Shown here one piece after another: positions 17,694 through 27,279 of a DNA stretch of 64,000 nucleotides; within the stretch, counting starts at the first letter, position 1, and every line of letters starts with the position of its first letter. Both the position numbers and the translations under genes were made by a program. Below the pieces are notes generated by a model. The model had not been told where the DNA came from. It saw nothing but the letters and a program-made list of their open reading frames with translations, and made no database searches. The stretch comes from Actinomadura hallensis (GTDB lineage Bacteria > Actinomycetota > Actinomycetes > Streptosporangiales > Streptosporangiaceae), in contig NZ_VFPO01000001.1 of assembly GCF_006716765.1 (NCBI RefSeq), positions 1,240,001-1,304,000 on the forward strand. Direction: 5' to 3'.

Positions 17694-18695
17694 TCAGTCC
17701 GTGGCGCGGAAGGTCGCGAACGCCATGACGATCGCGACGTCCCGGAACAGCGGCGGCGCCGCGCGCTCGACCCGCACGACGCACCGCCGCCCGGTGTGCG
17801 CGATGGTCGCGGCCGTGGCGCCCTGCGCGTCCGTGACGCGCAGGCTGCTGGAGAACTTGCCTCCGACGTTCTCCGCGGACCCGATGAGCCTCCCGCCGGG
17901 ATCGAGGACCTCGTAGGAGCGCGGGACGGGGGCGAGCCTGCGGATCAGCGCCAGCGGAGTCCCCGACGGGTCGAGCAGGACGTCCTCCGGTTCGAGGCCC
18001 GCGGTCGACCGGTACTCGACGACCGCGAGGGTGTGCCCGCGGGGACCGGTCAGGGCGCGGAACTCGGTCGCGTCCCGGTTGATCCCGGTCGCCAGGTCGA
18101 AGCCGGAGCGCTCGAAGTGCCGGCGACGGCGGCCCGGCACGTCGACCGGCCGGTGACCGGGCGGCGGCGGTCCGGGCGGGCCGAGGGTGGCGTGGGGGAG
18201 GCCGTCCGGGTGGAACACCTTGTCCCCGGAGACGATGAGCACGGTCCCGCCCGCCGGGTCGGAGAGCAGGGACTCGGCGAGCCTGCGGCCGGGCGCCAGG
18301 GTGACCCGCAGCGCCCACAGCCCGACGAGCGGCGCGAACAGGAGGGGCACGGCGGTGAGGTAGAGGAACCAGTTCCTGCCGAAGCCGCCGGCGTAGGGGC
18401 CCATGGGGCCGATCCGCACCGCGACGTCGGTCCCGGCGTCCTCCTCGTCGAGGCCGTAGATCTCGCCCCCGCCCGTGCCGCCGCTCTCGGTGCGCCACGT
18501 GCCGGTGCAGGTCAGCAAGGATCCCCCTTTGCCGCGCGCCTGGGTCCGCGTGCACTGCTCGACGGAGGCGGTCGCCTTCTCGCCGTAAACGAACGTGTAG
18601 GTGAGGACGACAGGCCAGAACAGCATGGCGACGACGGTCGCGGCGAGCAGCGAGAGCGCGACGGCACGGATCCGGAGAGAAGCATGCGACCGCAT
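17694..18695 (-). CDS. Two-helix membrane protein of unknown function
   Basis: A 333-residue protein with one hydrophobic helix near the N-terminus (ALSLLAATVVAMLFWPVVLTY is its core, about residues 9-30), an exported-looking loop with two Cys (EQCTRTQ, LLTCTGTW) that could form a disulfide, a second helical pair near 100-135 (WFLYLTAVPLLFAPLVGLW), then a soluble beta-rich cytoplasmic part of about 190 residues. Layout is DUF3592-like, but I do not assign a family. The ATG at 18695 has GAAGG just upstream on the minus strand; a GTG at 18710 or the ATG at 18806 are alternatives. It is convergent with tatD and divergent from the rpf gene. Confidence 0.7.
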   Translation of the reverse strand: MRSHASLRIRAVALSLLAATVVAMLFWPVVLTYTFVYGEKATASVEQCTRTQARGKGGSLLTCTGTWRTESGGTGGGEIYGLDEEDAGTDVAVRIGPMGPYAGGFGRNWFLYLTAVPLLFAPLVGLWALRVTLAPGRRLAESLLSDPAGGTVLIVSGDKVFHPDGLPHATLGPPGPPPPGHRPVDVPGRRRRHFERSGFDLATGINRDATEFRALTGPRGHTLAVVEYRSTAGLEPEDVLLDPSGTPLALIRRLAPVPRSYEVLDPGGRLIGSAENVGGKFSSSLRVTDAQGATAATIAHTGRRCVVRVERAAPPLFRDVAIVMAFATFRATD

Positions 18696-18900
18696 GGACC
18701 TTCGACTCACCGCCCGTCCCGTCCGTTCCGCCGTTCCGCCGCGACGTCCATCGTGACGGGTCGGCCTTGAGATGCGCTCGTTCCGGGGGTGCGGCAGGTG
18801 GTGCATGTGGGGGTTGAGGTGGCGGAGGCGGGGCGGGTGGCTCTAGTCTCTGGCCGTTGAACGGGCACCCCCTGGCCCGGCTCCCCTGGAGGAACCCCCC

Positions 18901-19752
18901 GTGCTTTGGAAACCCGTGCTCTGCAAACCCCTGCGCTGCAAACCCGTGCGGCGCGCTTCCACGGCCTCCGCCTCGGCGCTGCTGGCGGTGTCGCTGCTCG
19001 CGACGGCATGCGGCGGCGGGTCCGCCGCCCCCGGCGCCGCCGCGGCCGCCGACCCGCCCGCCCCCAGCACGCCCGCGCCGCACAGGGTCGTCCTCGTCGT
19101 CGACGGCAAGAAGACCGAGACGATGACGACCGGGACGACGGTCCGCGAGGTGCTCGCCGAGGCGGGCGTCGAGCTGGGCCGCCACGACCTGGTGAAGCCG
19201 GCGGTGGACGAGCCCGCGGGGGACGTCATCAAGATCATGCGGCTGCTGTCCGCGCCGAAGCTGGAGGTCGTCCGGACCCCCGCCAAGACGGTCCGCAAGA
19301 ACAGCTCCTCGGTGCCGCCGTGGAGCGAGAAGGTCATGCGGGAGGGCCGCGACGGCATCAAGATCGTCAAGTGGGCGTACGTGCCGCGCAAGGACCGCAA
19401 GGGCAGGACCCGGAAGGTCAAGAAGGTCCTGGCGCAGAAGGTCAAGCGCAAGCCGGTGACCAGGATCGTCGCGGTCGGCCCGAAGTCGGCGGGCACCGGC
19501 GCGGCGGCCCGGCTCAACTGGGCGGGCCTCGCCAAGTGCGAGTCCGGCGGCAACCCGAGGGCCGTGAACCCCGCCGGGTACTACGGGCTGTACCAGTTCT
19601 CCCTGCCCACGTGGCAGTCGGTGGGCGGCACGGGCAAGCCGTCCGACGCCAGCCCCGGCGAGCAGACGTACCGCGCGCAGCTCCTCTACAACAAGGTGAA
19701 CGGCCGCTGGCAGGGGCAGTGGCCCAACTGCGGGCGGTTCCTGTTCTCCTGA
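18901..19752 (+). CDS. rpfB: Resuscitation-promoting factor (RpfB-like), lipoprotein
   Basis: A secreted muralytic enzyme that cleaves peptidoglycan and promotes regrowth of dormant cells. The 283 residues run as: signal with lipobox ending LATAC (Cys39), one DUF348-like repeat (RVVLVVDGKKTETMTTG, about 60-100), a basic G5-like segment (about 120-190) and the Rpf lysozyme-like domain (about 200-283) with the catalytic Glu in AKCESGGNP. Only one DUF348 copy is seen, against three in RpfB of M. tuberculosis. Its place between tatD and rsmA is the conserved rpfB locus. The first 15 codons are a decayed 15-bp tandem repeat (see findings). Start GTG at 18901 follows GGAGG. Confidence 0.92.
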   Translation: MLWKPVLCKPLRCKPVRRASTASASALLAVSLLATACGGGSAAPGAAAAADPPAPSTPAPHRVVLVVDGKKTETMTTGTTVREVLAEAGVELGRHDLVKPAVDEPAGDVIKIMRLLSAPKLEVVRTPAKTVRKNSSSVPPWSEKVMREGRDGIKIVKWAYVPRKDRKGRTRKVKKVLAQKVKRKPVTRIVAVGPKSAGTGAAARLNWAGLAKCESGGNPRAVNPAGYYGLYQFSLPTWQSVGGTGKPSDASPGEQTYRAQLLYNKVNGRWQGQWPNCGRFLFS

Positions 19753-19770
19753 GCTGGGACACTTGATCCC

Positions 19771-20652
19771 GTGGGGGAGACATCGCGCCTGCTCGGGCCG
19801 TCCGACGTCCGGGAGCTGGCGGCACGGCTCGGCGTCCGGCCGACCAAGACGCTCGGGCAGAACTTCGTCATCGACGCCAACACCGTCCGGCGGATCGTGC
19901 GGGCCGCCCGCCTGTCCCCGGACGACGTCGTCGTCGAGGTCGGCCCCGGGCTGGGCTCGCTGACGCTGGCGCTGCTGCCGGAGGTCCGCCGCGTCGTCGC
20001 GGTCGAGGTCGACGCGGTCCTGGCCGGGGCGCTGCCCGCCACGGTCGCGGACCGCGCCCCGGGCCTGGCGGACCGGCTGGAGGTCGTGCACGCCGACGCG
20101 ATGAAGATCACGGACGTGCCGGGGCCGCCGCCCACGGCGCTCGTCGCGAACCTCCCGTACAACGTGGCGGTGCCGGTCGTCCTGCATCTGCTGGCCGCGC
20201 TGCCGTCGCTGCGGTCCGCGCTGGTCATGGTGCAGGCGGAGGTCGCCGACCGCATGGTCGCGCCGCCCGGGGACAAGGTCTACGGGGTGCCGTCGGTCAA
20301 GCTCGCCTGGTTCGGGGAGGCGCGCCGCGCCGGGCCCGTCGGGCGGGCGGTGTTCTGGCCCGCGCCGAACGTGGACTCGGGGCTCGTCGCGTTCACCCGC
20401 CGTGAGCCGCCGCCGACCACGGCGACCCGCGAGGAGGTGTTCGCGGTGATCGACGCGGCGTTCGCGCAGCGGCGCAAGACGCTGCGCGCGGCGCTCGCGG
20501 GCTGGGCCGGCTCGGCCGCGGCGGCCGAGGCGGCGCTGCGCGCCGCGGGCGTCGATCCCCGGTCGCGGGGCGAAGCACTGGACGTGGCCGCCTTCGCCCG
20601 CATTGCCGAGTATGGTCCTTCAGGCCGGGGAGTTGAGCCCGAGGGCCCGTAG
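19771..20652 (+). CDS. rsmA: 16S rRNA (adenine(1518)-N6/adenine(1519)-N6)-dimethyltransferase
   Basis: The KsgA/RsmA enzyme, 293 residues, dimethylates two adjacent adenines near the 3' end of 16S rRNA during 30S maturation. Visible motifs are [11 protein letters not shown] near residue 26, the SAM-binding [12 protein letters not shown] near 54 and the catalytic NLPYN near 128. It begins 18 bp after the rpf stop, so the two are probably one operon. In most actinobacteria ispE follows directly; here a GH26-like gene intervenes. The GTG at 19771 fits the family N-terminus. Confidence 0.96.
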   Translation: MGETSRLLGPSDVRELAARLGVRPTKTLGQNFVIDANTVRRIVRAARLSPDDVVVEVGPGLGSLTLALLPEVRRVVAVEVDAVLAGALPATVADRAPGLADRLEVVHADAMKITDVPGPPPTALVANLPYNVAVPVVLHLLAALPSLRSALVMVQAEVADRMVAPPGDKVYGVPSVKLAWFGEARRAGPVGRAVFWPAPNVDSGLVAFTRREPPPTTATREEVFAVIDAAFAQRRKTLRAALAGWAGSAAAAEAALRAAGVDPRSRGEALDVAAFARIAEYGPSGRGVEPEGP

Positions 20653-20722
20653 GCGCGGTTTCGGCGCGGGCGGGGGCCGAGATCCGTCCCGGGGTCACAG
20701 GGTCGGACACGAGCGGAGGTCG

Positions 20723-21811
20723 ATGGTGAGGGCGCGTTCGCGGACGGCGCGGGCGAGGTTGCCGATCGTGGGGACGGCGCTGCTCGCCACCGCGGCGATG
20801 ATCGCCACGGTGGCGGCGGCCTGCGGTGACGGCGCGGGCGCGGCACCGGCGATCACGACGACGGCGCGGGCGGGCGTGGCGCCGGTCCCGCCGAAGGAGG
20901 GCGCCTACTTCGGGGCCTGGGTGCCGCCGGACGGGAAGAAGGGCGACGGCAAGGACGGGGACGGGGACGCCGCCTCTCCCTCCGCCTCGCCGTCCGGCAA
21001 GCCCGGCATGGAGCCCGTCACCCGCTTCGAACGCGAACTCGGGCGGCGCCTCGACATCGTGCAGAGCTACCGCGGCTGGAAGGCCGACTTCCCCGCCGCC
21101 CTGGAGAAGTCCACCGCCGACGGCGACCGCTACCTCCTGCTGACCTGGGCCGGGGCCGACACCCGCAAGATCGTCCAGGGCGAGTACGACGAGCTGATCC
21201 GGCGGCGCGCCCGCGCCGTCAAGCAGCTGGGCCAGCCGATCTTCCTGCGCTGGTCGCGGGACATGGACGCGTCGTCCGCCAAGAAGCGGGTGCACTCCCC
21301 GAAGGACTTCGTCGCCGCGTGGAAGCACCTCCGGACGGTCTTCGAACGGGAGCAGGTCCAGAACGTCGCCTGGGTGTGGTGCCCCACCGCCCGCGGGTTC
21401 GGCGGCGCCGACGCGGGCGCGTACTACCCCGGCGACGACCACGTCGACTGGATCTGCGCCGACGCGCACCCCGGCGCCGACGTCGACTACCGCGACCTGT
21501 CGGAGTCGCTGAAGCCGTTCCTGCAGTGGGCGCGGGAACGCCCCAAGCCCATCATGATCGCCGAGTTCGGCGTTCCGGCGTCCTACGGCGAGCGCCGCGC
21601 GGAGTGGCTCCGCGAGGCGTCGAAGACGCTGCAGGACCCGCAGGTCAAGGCCGTCGTCTACTTCGACTCCGACGAGCGGGCCAAGAACGCCCGCGACAAG
21701 CGCCGGGCCTTCGCCGTGACCGGCGACAAGCACGCCCTGTCCGCGCTCCGGGAGCTCGCCACCACCCCGTACTTCAACCCCCGCAACCTCCCCGTCACGA
21801 GCGGCGGCTGA
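20723..21811 (+). CDS. GH26-like glycoside hydrolase, secreted lipoprotein
   Basis: A 362-residue exported protein. The N-terminal signal (ALLATAAMIATVAAACGDG) ends in a lipobox-like AAAC. A spacer with Gly/Lys/Asp and Pro/Ser-rich stretches follows, then a TIM-barrel region resembling family 26 glycoside hydrolases: RWSRDMDASS near the position of the acid/base loop, WVWCPTARGF, and IMIAEFGVPAS near residue 280, whose Glu fits the nucleophile. The acid/base position has D in place of the usual HE, so activity is uncertain. The ATG at 20723 follows GGAGG. It sits between rsmA and ispE, an unusual place. A longer relative lies at 58084-59700. Confidence 0.75.
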   Translation: MVRARSRTARARLPIVGTALLATAAMIATVAAACGDGAGAAPAITTTARAGVAPVPPKEGAYFGAWVPPDGKKGDGKDGDGDAASPSASPSGKPGMEPVTRFERELGRRLDIVQSYRGWKADFPAALEKSTADGDRYLLLTWAGADTRKIVQGEYDELIRRRARAVKQLGQPIFLRWSRDMDASSAKKRVHSPKDFVAAWKHLRTVFEREQVQNVAWVWCPTARGFGGADAGAYYPGDDHVDWICADAHPGADVDYRDLSESLKPFLQWARERPKPIMIAEFGVPASYGERRAEWLREASKTLQDPQVKAVVYFDSDERAKNARDKRRAFAVTGDKHALSALRELATTPYFNPRNLPVTSGG

Positions 21812-21867
21812 CCGGCACCGCGGACCCCGGACCCCGGGAAGGCCGTTCAGGCCGTAGGGTTTCGGGC

Positions 21868-22797
21868 GTGAGCGCAGTGACGGTACGAGTCCCGGCCAAG
21901 GTCAACCTCCAGCTCGGCGTCGGCCCGCTCCGCGACGACGGCTACCACGACCTCGTCAACGTGTTCCACGCGGTGTCCCTGTTCGACGAGGTCACCGCGG
22001 AGCCCGCCGGACGGCTGGAGGTCCGCGTCGAGGCCGCGCTGGACGCGCGGGTGGACGTCGGGGGCGTTCCCGCCGACGACGACAACCTCGCGGCCCGCGC
22101 GGCCCGGCTCGTCGCCGCGCGGCTGGGCGTCGAGCCGCGGGTGGCGCTGCGGATCCGCAAGGCCATCCCGGTCGCGGGCGGCATGGCGGGCGGCAGCGCC
22201 GACGCCGCCGCCGCGCTCGTCGCGTGCGCGCGGCTGTGGGACGACCCCGGCGAGCCCGCCCTGGACAGGGACGACCTCGTCGAGCTCGGCGCGGAGATCG
22301 GCAGCGACGTGCCGTTCGCCGTCCTCGGCGGCACCGCCGTCGGCGTCGGGCGCGGTGAGCGGCTCACCTCCGCGCTCACCCGCGGAACCTTCCACTGGGT
22401 GTTCGCGACCGCCGGCTTCGGGCTGTCCACGCCCGCCGTCTACGCCGAGTGCGACCGGCTCCGCGAGCTGCGGGGCGAGCCCGCGCCGCAGCCGAGCGTC
22501 TCGGAGGAGCTGATGACGGCGCTCGCCACCGGCGACGCCAAGGGGCTCGGCGCGGCGCTGACCAACGACCTGGAGGAGGCCGCCCTGTCCCTGCGGCCGT
22601 CGCTGGGTCGCGTGCTGGACGCGGGCCGCGAGCTCGGCGCGATCGGCGCGCTGGTCTCCGGCTCCGGCCCCACCTGCGCGTTCCTCGCCGGGACCGAGGA
22701 GGACGCCGACGGTCTCGCCCGCGCGCTGGACGGCGCCGGCGTCGCCGCGCAGGTGCATCGGGCGTCCGGGCCCGTCCCCGGCGCGACGGTGGTGTGA
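21868..22797 (+). CDS. ispE: 4-diphosphocytidyl-2-C-methyl-D-erythritol kinase
   Basis: IspE phosphorylates CDP-methylerythritol in the non-mevalonate (MEP) route to isoprenoids, which supplies the polyprenyl carriers for the glycosylation genes nearby. The 309-residue GHMP kinase has the N-terminal VRVPAKVNLQLGVG, the ATP-binding glycine loop PVAGGMAGGSADAAAAL near residue 98 and the C-terminal SGSGPTCAFL near 265. Start GTG at 21868; an in-frame GTG three codons later is equally possible. Linkage to rsmA is conserved, here separated by one inserted gene. A short hairpin ACGCCC/GGGCGT follows at 22839-22856. Confidence 0.96.
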   Translation: MSAVTVRVPAKVNLQLGVGPLRDDGYHDLVNVFHAVSLFDEVTAEPAGRLEVRVEAALDARVDVGGVPADDDNLAARAARLVAARLGVEPRVALRIRKAIPVAGGMAGGSADAAAALVACARLWDDPGEPALDRDDLVELGAEIGSDVPFAVLGGTAVGVGRGERLTSALTRGTFHWVFATAGFGLSTPAVYAECDRLRELRGEPAPQPSVSEELMTALATGDAKGLGAALTNDLEEAALSLRPSLGRVLDAGRELGAIGALVSGSGPTCAFLAGTEEDADGLARALDGAGVAAQVHRASGPVPGATVV

Positions 22798-22897
22798 TCG
22801 GCACGCACGGTAGCTGCGATCGTCACACAAGCGAACTCACGCCCCTCCACGGGCGTCTTCCAGACGTGACACCCATCCCCTCAGACGAGGTGTGCCG

Positions 22898-23080
22898 ATG
22901 ACGCTCCTGTCCGGTCTGCTGGGCCTCGTGGCGATCGCGATGATGGCGACGCTCGTCGTGCTGGCCGTGCTCCGTGACCGCGCCCTCCGCCGCAACGCGC
23001 CCGCCCGGGTGGCCTCCCGGCCGCCGGAGGCGGCACCCGGGACGCGCCGCGAAGACGAGAAGGCCTCCGCGGACCACTAG
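22898..23080 (+). CDS. Small single-pass membrane protein
   Basis: A 60-residue protein: one hydrophobic helix (LLSGLLGLVAIAMMATLVVL) right at the N-terminus and a basic, then acidic, cytoplasmic tail rich in Arg/Ala/Pro. The ATG at 22898 has GAGG seven bases upstream; a GTG at 22892 would add two residues. There is no recognised family. It lies after ispE and before another tiny membrane protein; together they may be assembly or regulatory micropeptides, but nothing in the sequence gives a function. Confidence 0.55.
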   Translation: MTLLSGLLGLVAIAMMATLVVLAVLRDRALRRNAPARVASRPPEAAPGTRREDEKASADH

Positions 23081-23156
23081 CCTGTGGGGCAAGGAGCGGA
23101 GGCGGCCCGGGACCGTCCCCGCGCGCGCCGAGCTCCCGCCCCCTTGTGAGGCCCTG

Positions 23157-23336
23157 ATGGAAAGCATCGTTCTCCTGGCCGGGATCGCCCTGCTGGTCCT
23201 CGTGGCCGTGGTCGCGGTCGTCGTGGTCGTGGTGGTCGCGTCCTCCGGCCGGAAGAACCAGAGCCCCCCGCCGCCGGGCTACGGCCGGCCCGGCCCCGGG
23301 CAGGGCCCCGGCGCCCATGGCCCGCACGGGCCTTGA
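23157..23336 (+). CDS. Small single-pass membrane protein, Pro/Gly-rich tail
   Basis: A 59-residue protein consisting of a very hydrophobic Val-rich helix (LLAGIALLVLVAVVAVVVVV) followed by a tail of Pro, Gly and His (PPPPGYGRPGPGQGPG). The ATG at 23157 has only a weak ribosome site, so translation is plausible rather than certain. It sits 58 bp before the ABC-F gene in the same direction. Function unknown. Confidence 0.45.
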   Translation: MESIVLLAGIALLVLVAVVAVVVVVVVASSGRKNQSPPPPGYGRPGPGQGPGAHGPHGP

Positions 23337-23394
23337 GGGGCCGCGTGATCGGCCGCACGATCGGGGCTCCGGCGGCAAATAGACTGATGGCGCC

Positions 23395-25221
<1,827 letters not shown>

Positions 25222-25241
25222 CATCTGGGATGCTGTCCGGC

Positions 25242-26369
25242 ATGACGACCTGGATCATCAAGACGGACGAGCCCGGCGACGGGCCGCGCCTCGCCGTCAA
25301 GGACGCCATCGACGTCGCGGGGCTGCCCACCACCGCCGGCTGCCAGGCCGTCGCGGAACGCGCCGAGCCCGCCGCCGCGGACGCGCCCGTCGTGGCGTCG
25401 GCCCGCGCCCAGGGCGCCCGCATCGTCGGGAAGACCAACCTCAACGAGCTGTGCGTCGCCGCCGACGGCGTGAACCCGTGGGCGGGGACCCCGGTGAACC
25501 CGCTCGACCCGTCCCGCGTGCCGGGCGGCTCGTCCAGCGGCTCCGCCGTCGCCGTCGCGACGGGGGAGGCCGACGTCGCGTTCGGCACGGACACGTCCGG
25601 CTCGGTCCGGATCCCCGCGGCGTGCTGCGGCATCGCCGGCCTCAAGACGACCAACGGCCGCGTCCCGCTCGACGGCGTCTACCCGCTGGCCCCGACGCTG
25701 GACACGGTCGGGCCGATGGGACGCGACGTCGCCGCCGTCGTGCTGGGGATGCGCCTGATCGAGCCGGGTTTCACGCCCGTCCCGTACGAGGAGTCCATGT
25801 CGATCGCGCGGCTGCGCCTCGACGAGCGGGTCTTCGAGATCGACCCCGCGATCGACGCCGCGGTCGACGACGCGCTGCGCCGCCTCGGGCCCGTCGCCGA
25901 CGTCACGTCCGAGCACTACCACGACGCCGCCACGGCCAACGGCCTTTACGTCGCCGACGAGGGGTGGCGGCAGAACGCCCACCTGGTGCAGGATCCGCCG
26001 AAGATGAGCGGGCGCATCCACCGTCGCCTGCAGGTGCTGGAGGACGTGGCGGGTTCGGGGATGCTCGGCTGGGCCGCGGAGGTCCGCAAGGCGATCAGGG
26101 CGGAGTTCGAGGAGATCTTCACCCGGCACGCCGCGGTCGCCCTGCCCGTGCTGCCCGTCGTCGCCCCCGAGCCGGACGACGACGACAACGCGGACCTCCT
26201 CCTCACCTCGCTGAACGGCCAGATCAACGTGGCGGGCCTGCCGGCGTTCGCGCTGCCCGTCCCGCTGCCGGGGTCGCATCTGCCCGCGTCCGTGCAGCTC
26301 ATCGGCCCCGCGGGCGGGGAGGAGCGGCTCTGCGGCATCGCCGCCGCGCTGGAGGCCGCCCTCGCGTGA
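25242..26369 (+). CDS. Amidase (amidase-signature family)
   Basis: A 375-residue amidohydrolase with the Ser-Ser-Lys catalytic triad: Lys in LAVKDAID near residue 19, Ser in the signature GGSSSGSAVAVA near 95 and Ser in DTSGSVRIPAACCG near 117. It is shorter than GatA and lies alone, so it is more likely a broad amidase or allophanate-hydrolase-like enzyme than a tRNA amidotransferase subunit. The ATG at 25242 is preferred; an ATG at 25230 adds four residues. It follows the ABC-F gene by 20 bp (possible operon) and converges on the MarR gene. The physiological amide is unknown. Confidence 0.88.
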   Translation: MTTWIIKTDEPGDGPRLAVKDAIDVAGLPTTAGCQAVAERAEPAAADAPVVASARAQGARIVGKTNLNELCVAADGVNPWAGTPVNPLDPSRVPGGSSSGSAVAVATGEADVAFGTDTSGSVRIPAACCGIAGLKTTNGRVPLDGVYPLAPTLDTVGPMGRDVAAVVLGMRLIEPGFTPVPYEESMSIARLRLDERVFEIDPAIDAAVDDALRRLGPVADVTSEHYHDAATANGLYVADEGWRQNAHLVQDPPKMSGRIHRRLQVLEDVAGSGMLGWAAEVRKAIRAEFEEIFTRHAAVALPVLPVVAPEPDDDDNADLLLTSLNGQINVAGLPAFALPVPLPGSHLPASVQLIGPAGGEERLCGIAAALEAALA

Positions 26370-26381
26370 CGGCCCGCCCGG

Positions 26382-26885
26382 CTAGTGGTTCTCGGTGTCC
26401 TGGTCGAACGGGATGAGGAGGGTGCGGAGGAGGTCGGCGAGGGCGTCGCGCTGCGCGGGGCCGAGGACGTCGAGTATCGCCTGCTCCCGTTCGAGAAGGT
26501 CGGCGAACGCGGCGTCCACCCGCCTCCGTCCCGCGTCGGTGAGGCGGACCTGGACGCCGCGCTTGTCCTGCGGGTCGGGGTGCCGTTCGACGAGCCCGGC
26601 CGCCGCGAGCCGGTCGATGCGGTTGGTCATGGTGCCGGAGGTCACCAGCGTCGCGCGCAGCAGCCGCCCGGGGCTCAGCTGGTAGGGGCTCCCGGCGCGG
26701 CGCAGCGCGGTGAGCACGTCGAACTCCCACGACTCCAGGTCGTGGTCGGCGAACACGGCGCGCCGGGCACGGTCCAGGTGCCGGGCCAGCCGGGAGACGC
26801 GGCTGAGGACCTGCAGCGGACTCACGTCCAGATCCGGACGTTCGGTGTTCCACGCCTCGACCAGTCGGTCGACCTCATCCTGCAT
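26382..26885 (-). CDS. MarR-family transcriptional regulator
   Basis: A 167-residue winged-helix regulator. Recognition elements are visible: FDVLTALRRAGSPYQLSPGRL, then LVTSGTMTNRIDRLAAAGLV (recognition helix, about 75-95) and the wing segment RHPDPQDKRGVQVRLTDAG. Family members bind palindromes as dimers and release them on binding phenolic compounds, drugs or on oxidation. Twin palindromes lie directly upstream (26902-26950), so autoregulation is likely. It converges on the amidase. The ligand is unknown; there is no conserved N-terminal redox Cys of OhrR type. Confidence 0.92.
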   Translation of the reverse strand: MQDEVDRLVEAWNTERPDLDVSPLQVLSRVSRLARHLDRARRAVFADHDLESWEFDVLTALRRAGSPYQLSPGRLLRATLVTSGTMTNRIDRLAAAGLVERHPDPQDKRGVQVRLTDAGRRRVDAAFADLLEREQAILDVLGPAQRDALADLLRTLLIPFDQDTENH

Positions 26886-26901
26886 GCGGACACCCTACCT
26901 G

Positions 26902-26950
26902 TCTTGACATCAAGATATGGGTGGGGCATCCTGTTTCTTGATGTCGAGAA
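26902..26950. promoter_or_regulatory. Twin MarR-type operator palindromes
   Basis: TCTTGACATCAAGA (26902-26915) is an inverted repeat with arms TCTTGA/TCAAGA. A second, TTCTTGATGTCGAGAA (26935-26950), is a near-palindrome with the same half-site, centred about 34 bp away. Both start within 70 bp upstream of the marR-type gene, the usual place for its own operator. The half-site TTGA-N2-TCAA is typical of this family. No divergent gene is found on the plus strand, so autoregulation is the minimum role. Confidence 0.7.
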
Positions 26951-27061
26951 AAAGTCGGCAGTGCGCGGCCGCGCCGAGACGGGGGCAAGCGTGACGCCCG
27001 GCCGTCGGCGTCGGCCGCCGATCACATGACCCATAAGCGGGGCGCCGCCCGTCCGCCGGAG

Positions 27062-27225
27062 GAAGCTACTCGTTCCCCTGTGGTGTGCCAGTTCGGACGG
27101 GTGGGCGGTGTCCGGTGAAAATCCCCGGTTTCGCGACCCGAGACCGGCGACCCCTGGCCGGTGGCCGCCCGGACGAACTCCGAGCGGCCACCGGTTGTCA
27201 TGGGGCCCGCGTGATGGGGCCCGCT
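27062..27225 (+). ncRNA. Candidate structured RNA with two exclusive folds (unidentified)
   Basis: The 377-bp gap 26886-27262 has no credible gene. Within it, AGTTCG (27090-27095) pairs with CGAACT (27174-27179), and GGGCGG (27103-27108) pairs with CCGCCC (27165-27170), enclosing a core with CCGGTGAAAATCCCCGG (27112-27128). Alternatively CCGGTGGCCGC (27158-27168) pairs perfectly with GCGGCCACCGG (27184-27194), which would break the first fold. This resembles a switch, but no downstream gene on this strand would be controlled: the next gene is on the opposite strand. The strand is undecided. A repeated 11-mer ATGGGGCCCGC follows at 27200 and 27214. Confidence 0.3.
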
Positions 27226-27279
27226 CTCACCCGGTCACCGGGCGTCGACTGATCGCGGGCCGGTGCCGGCCCGGCGGGC

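Noticed and set aside
27090..27194. Cobalamin or FMN riboswitch.
   Set aside because: Only the short GGTGAAAATCC core resembles them; the B12 box, the other conserved FMN segments and any suitable downstream gene are absent.
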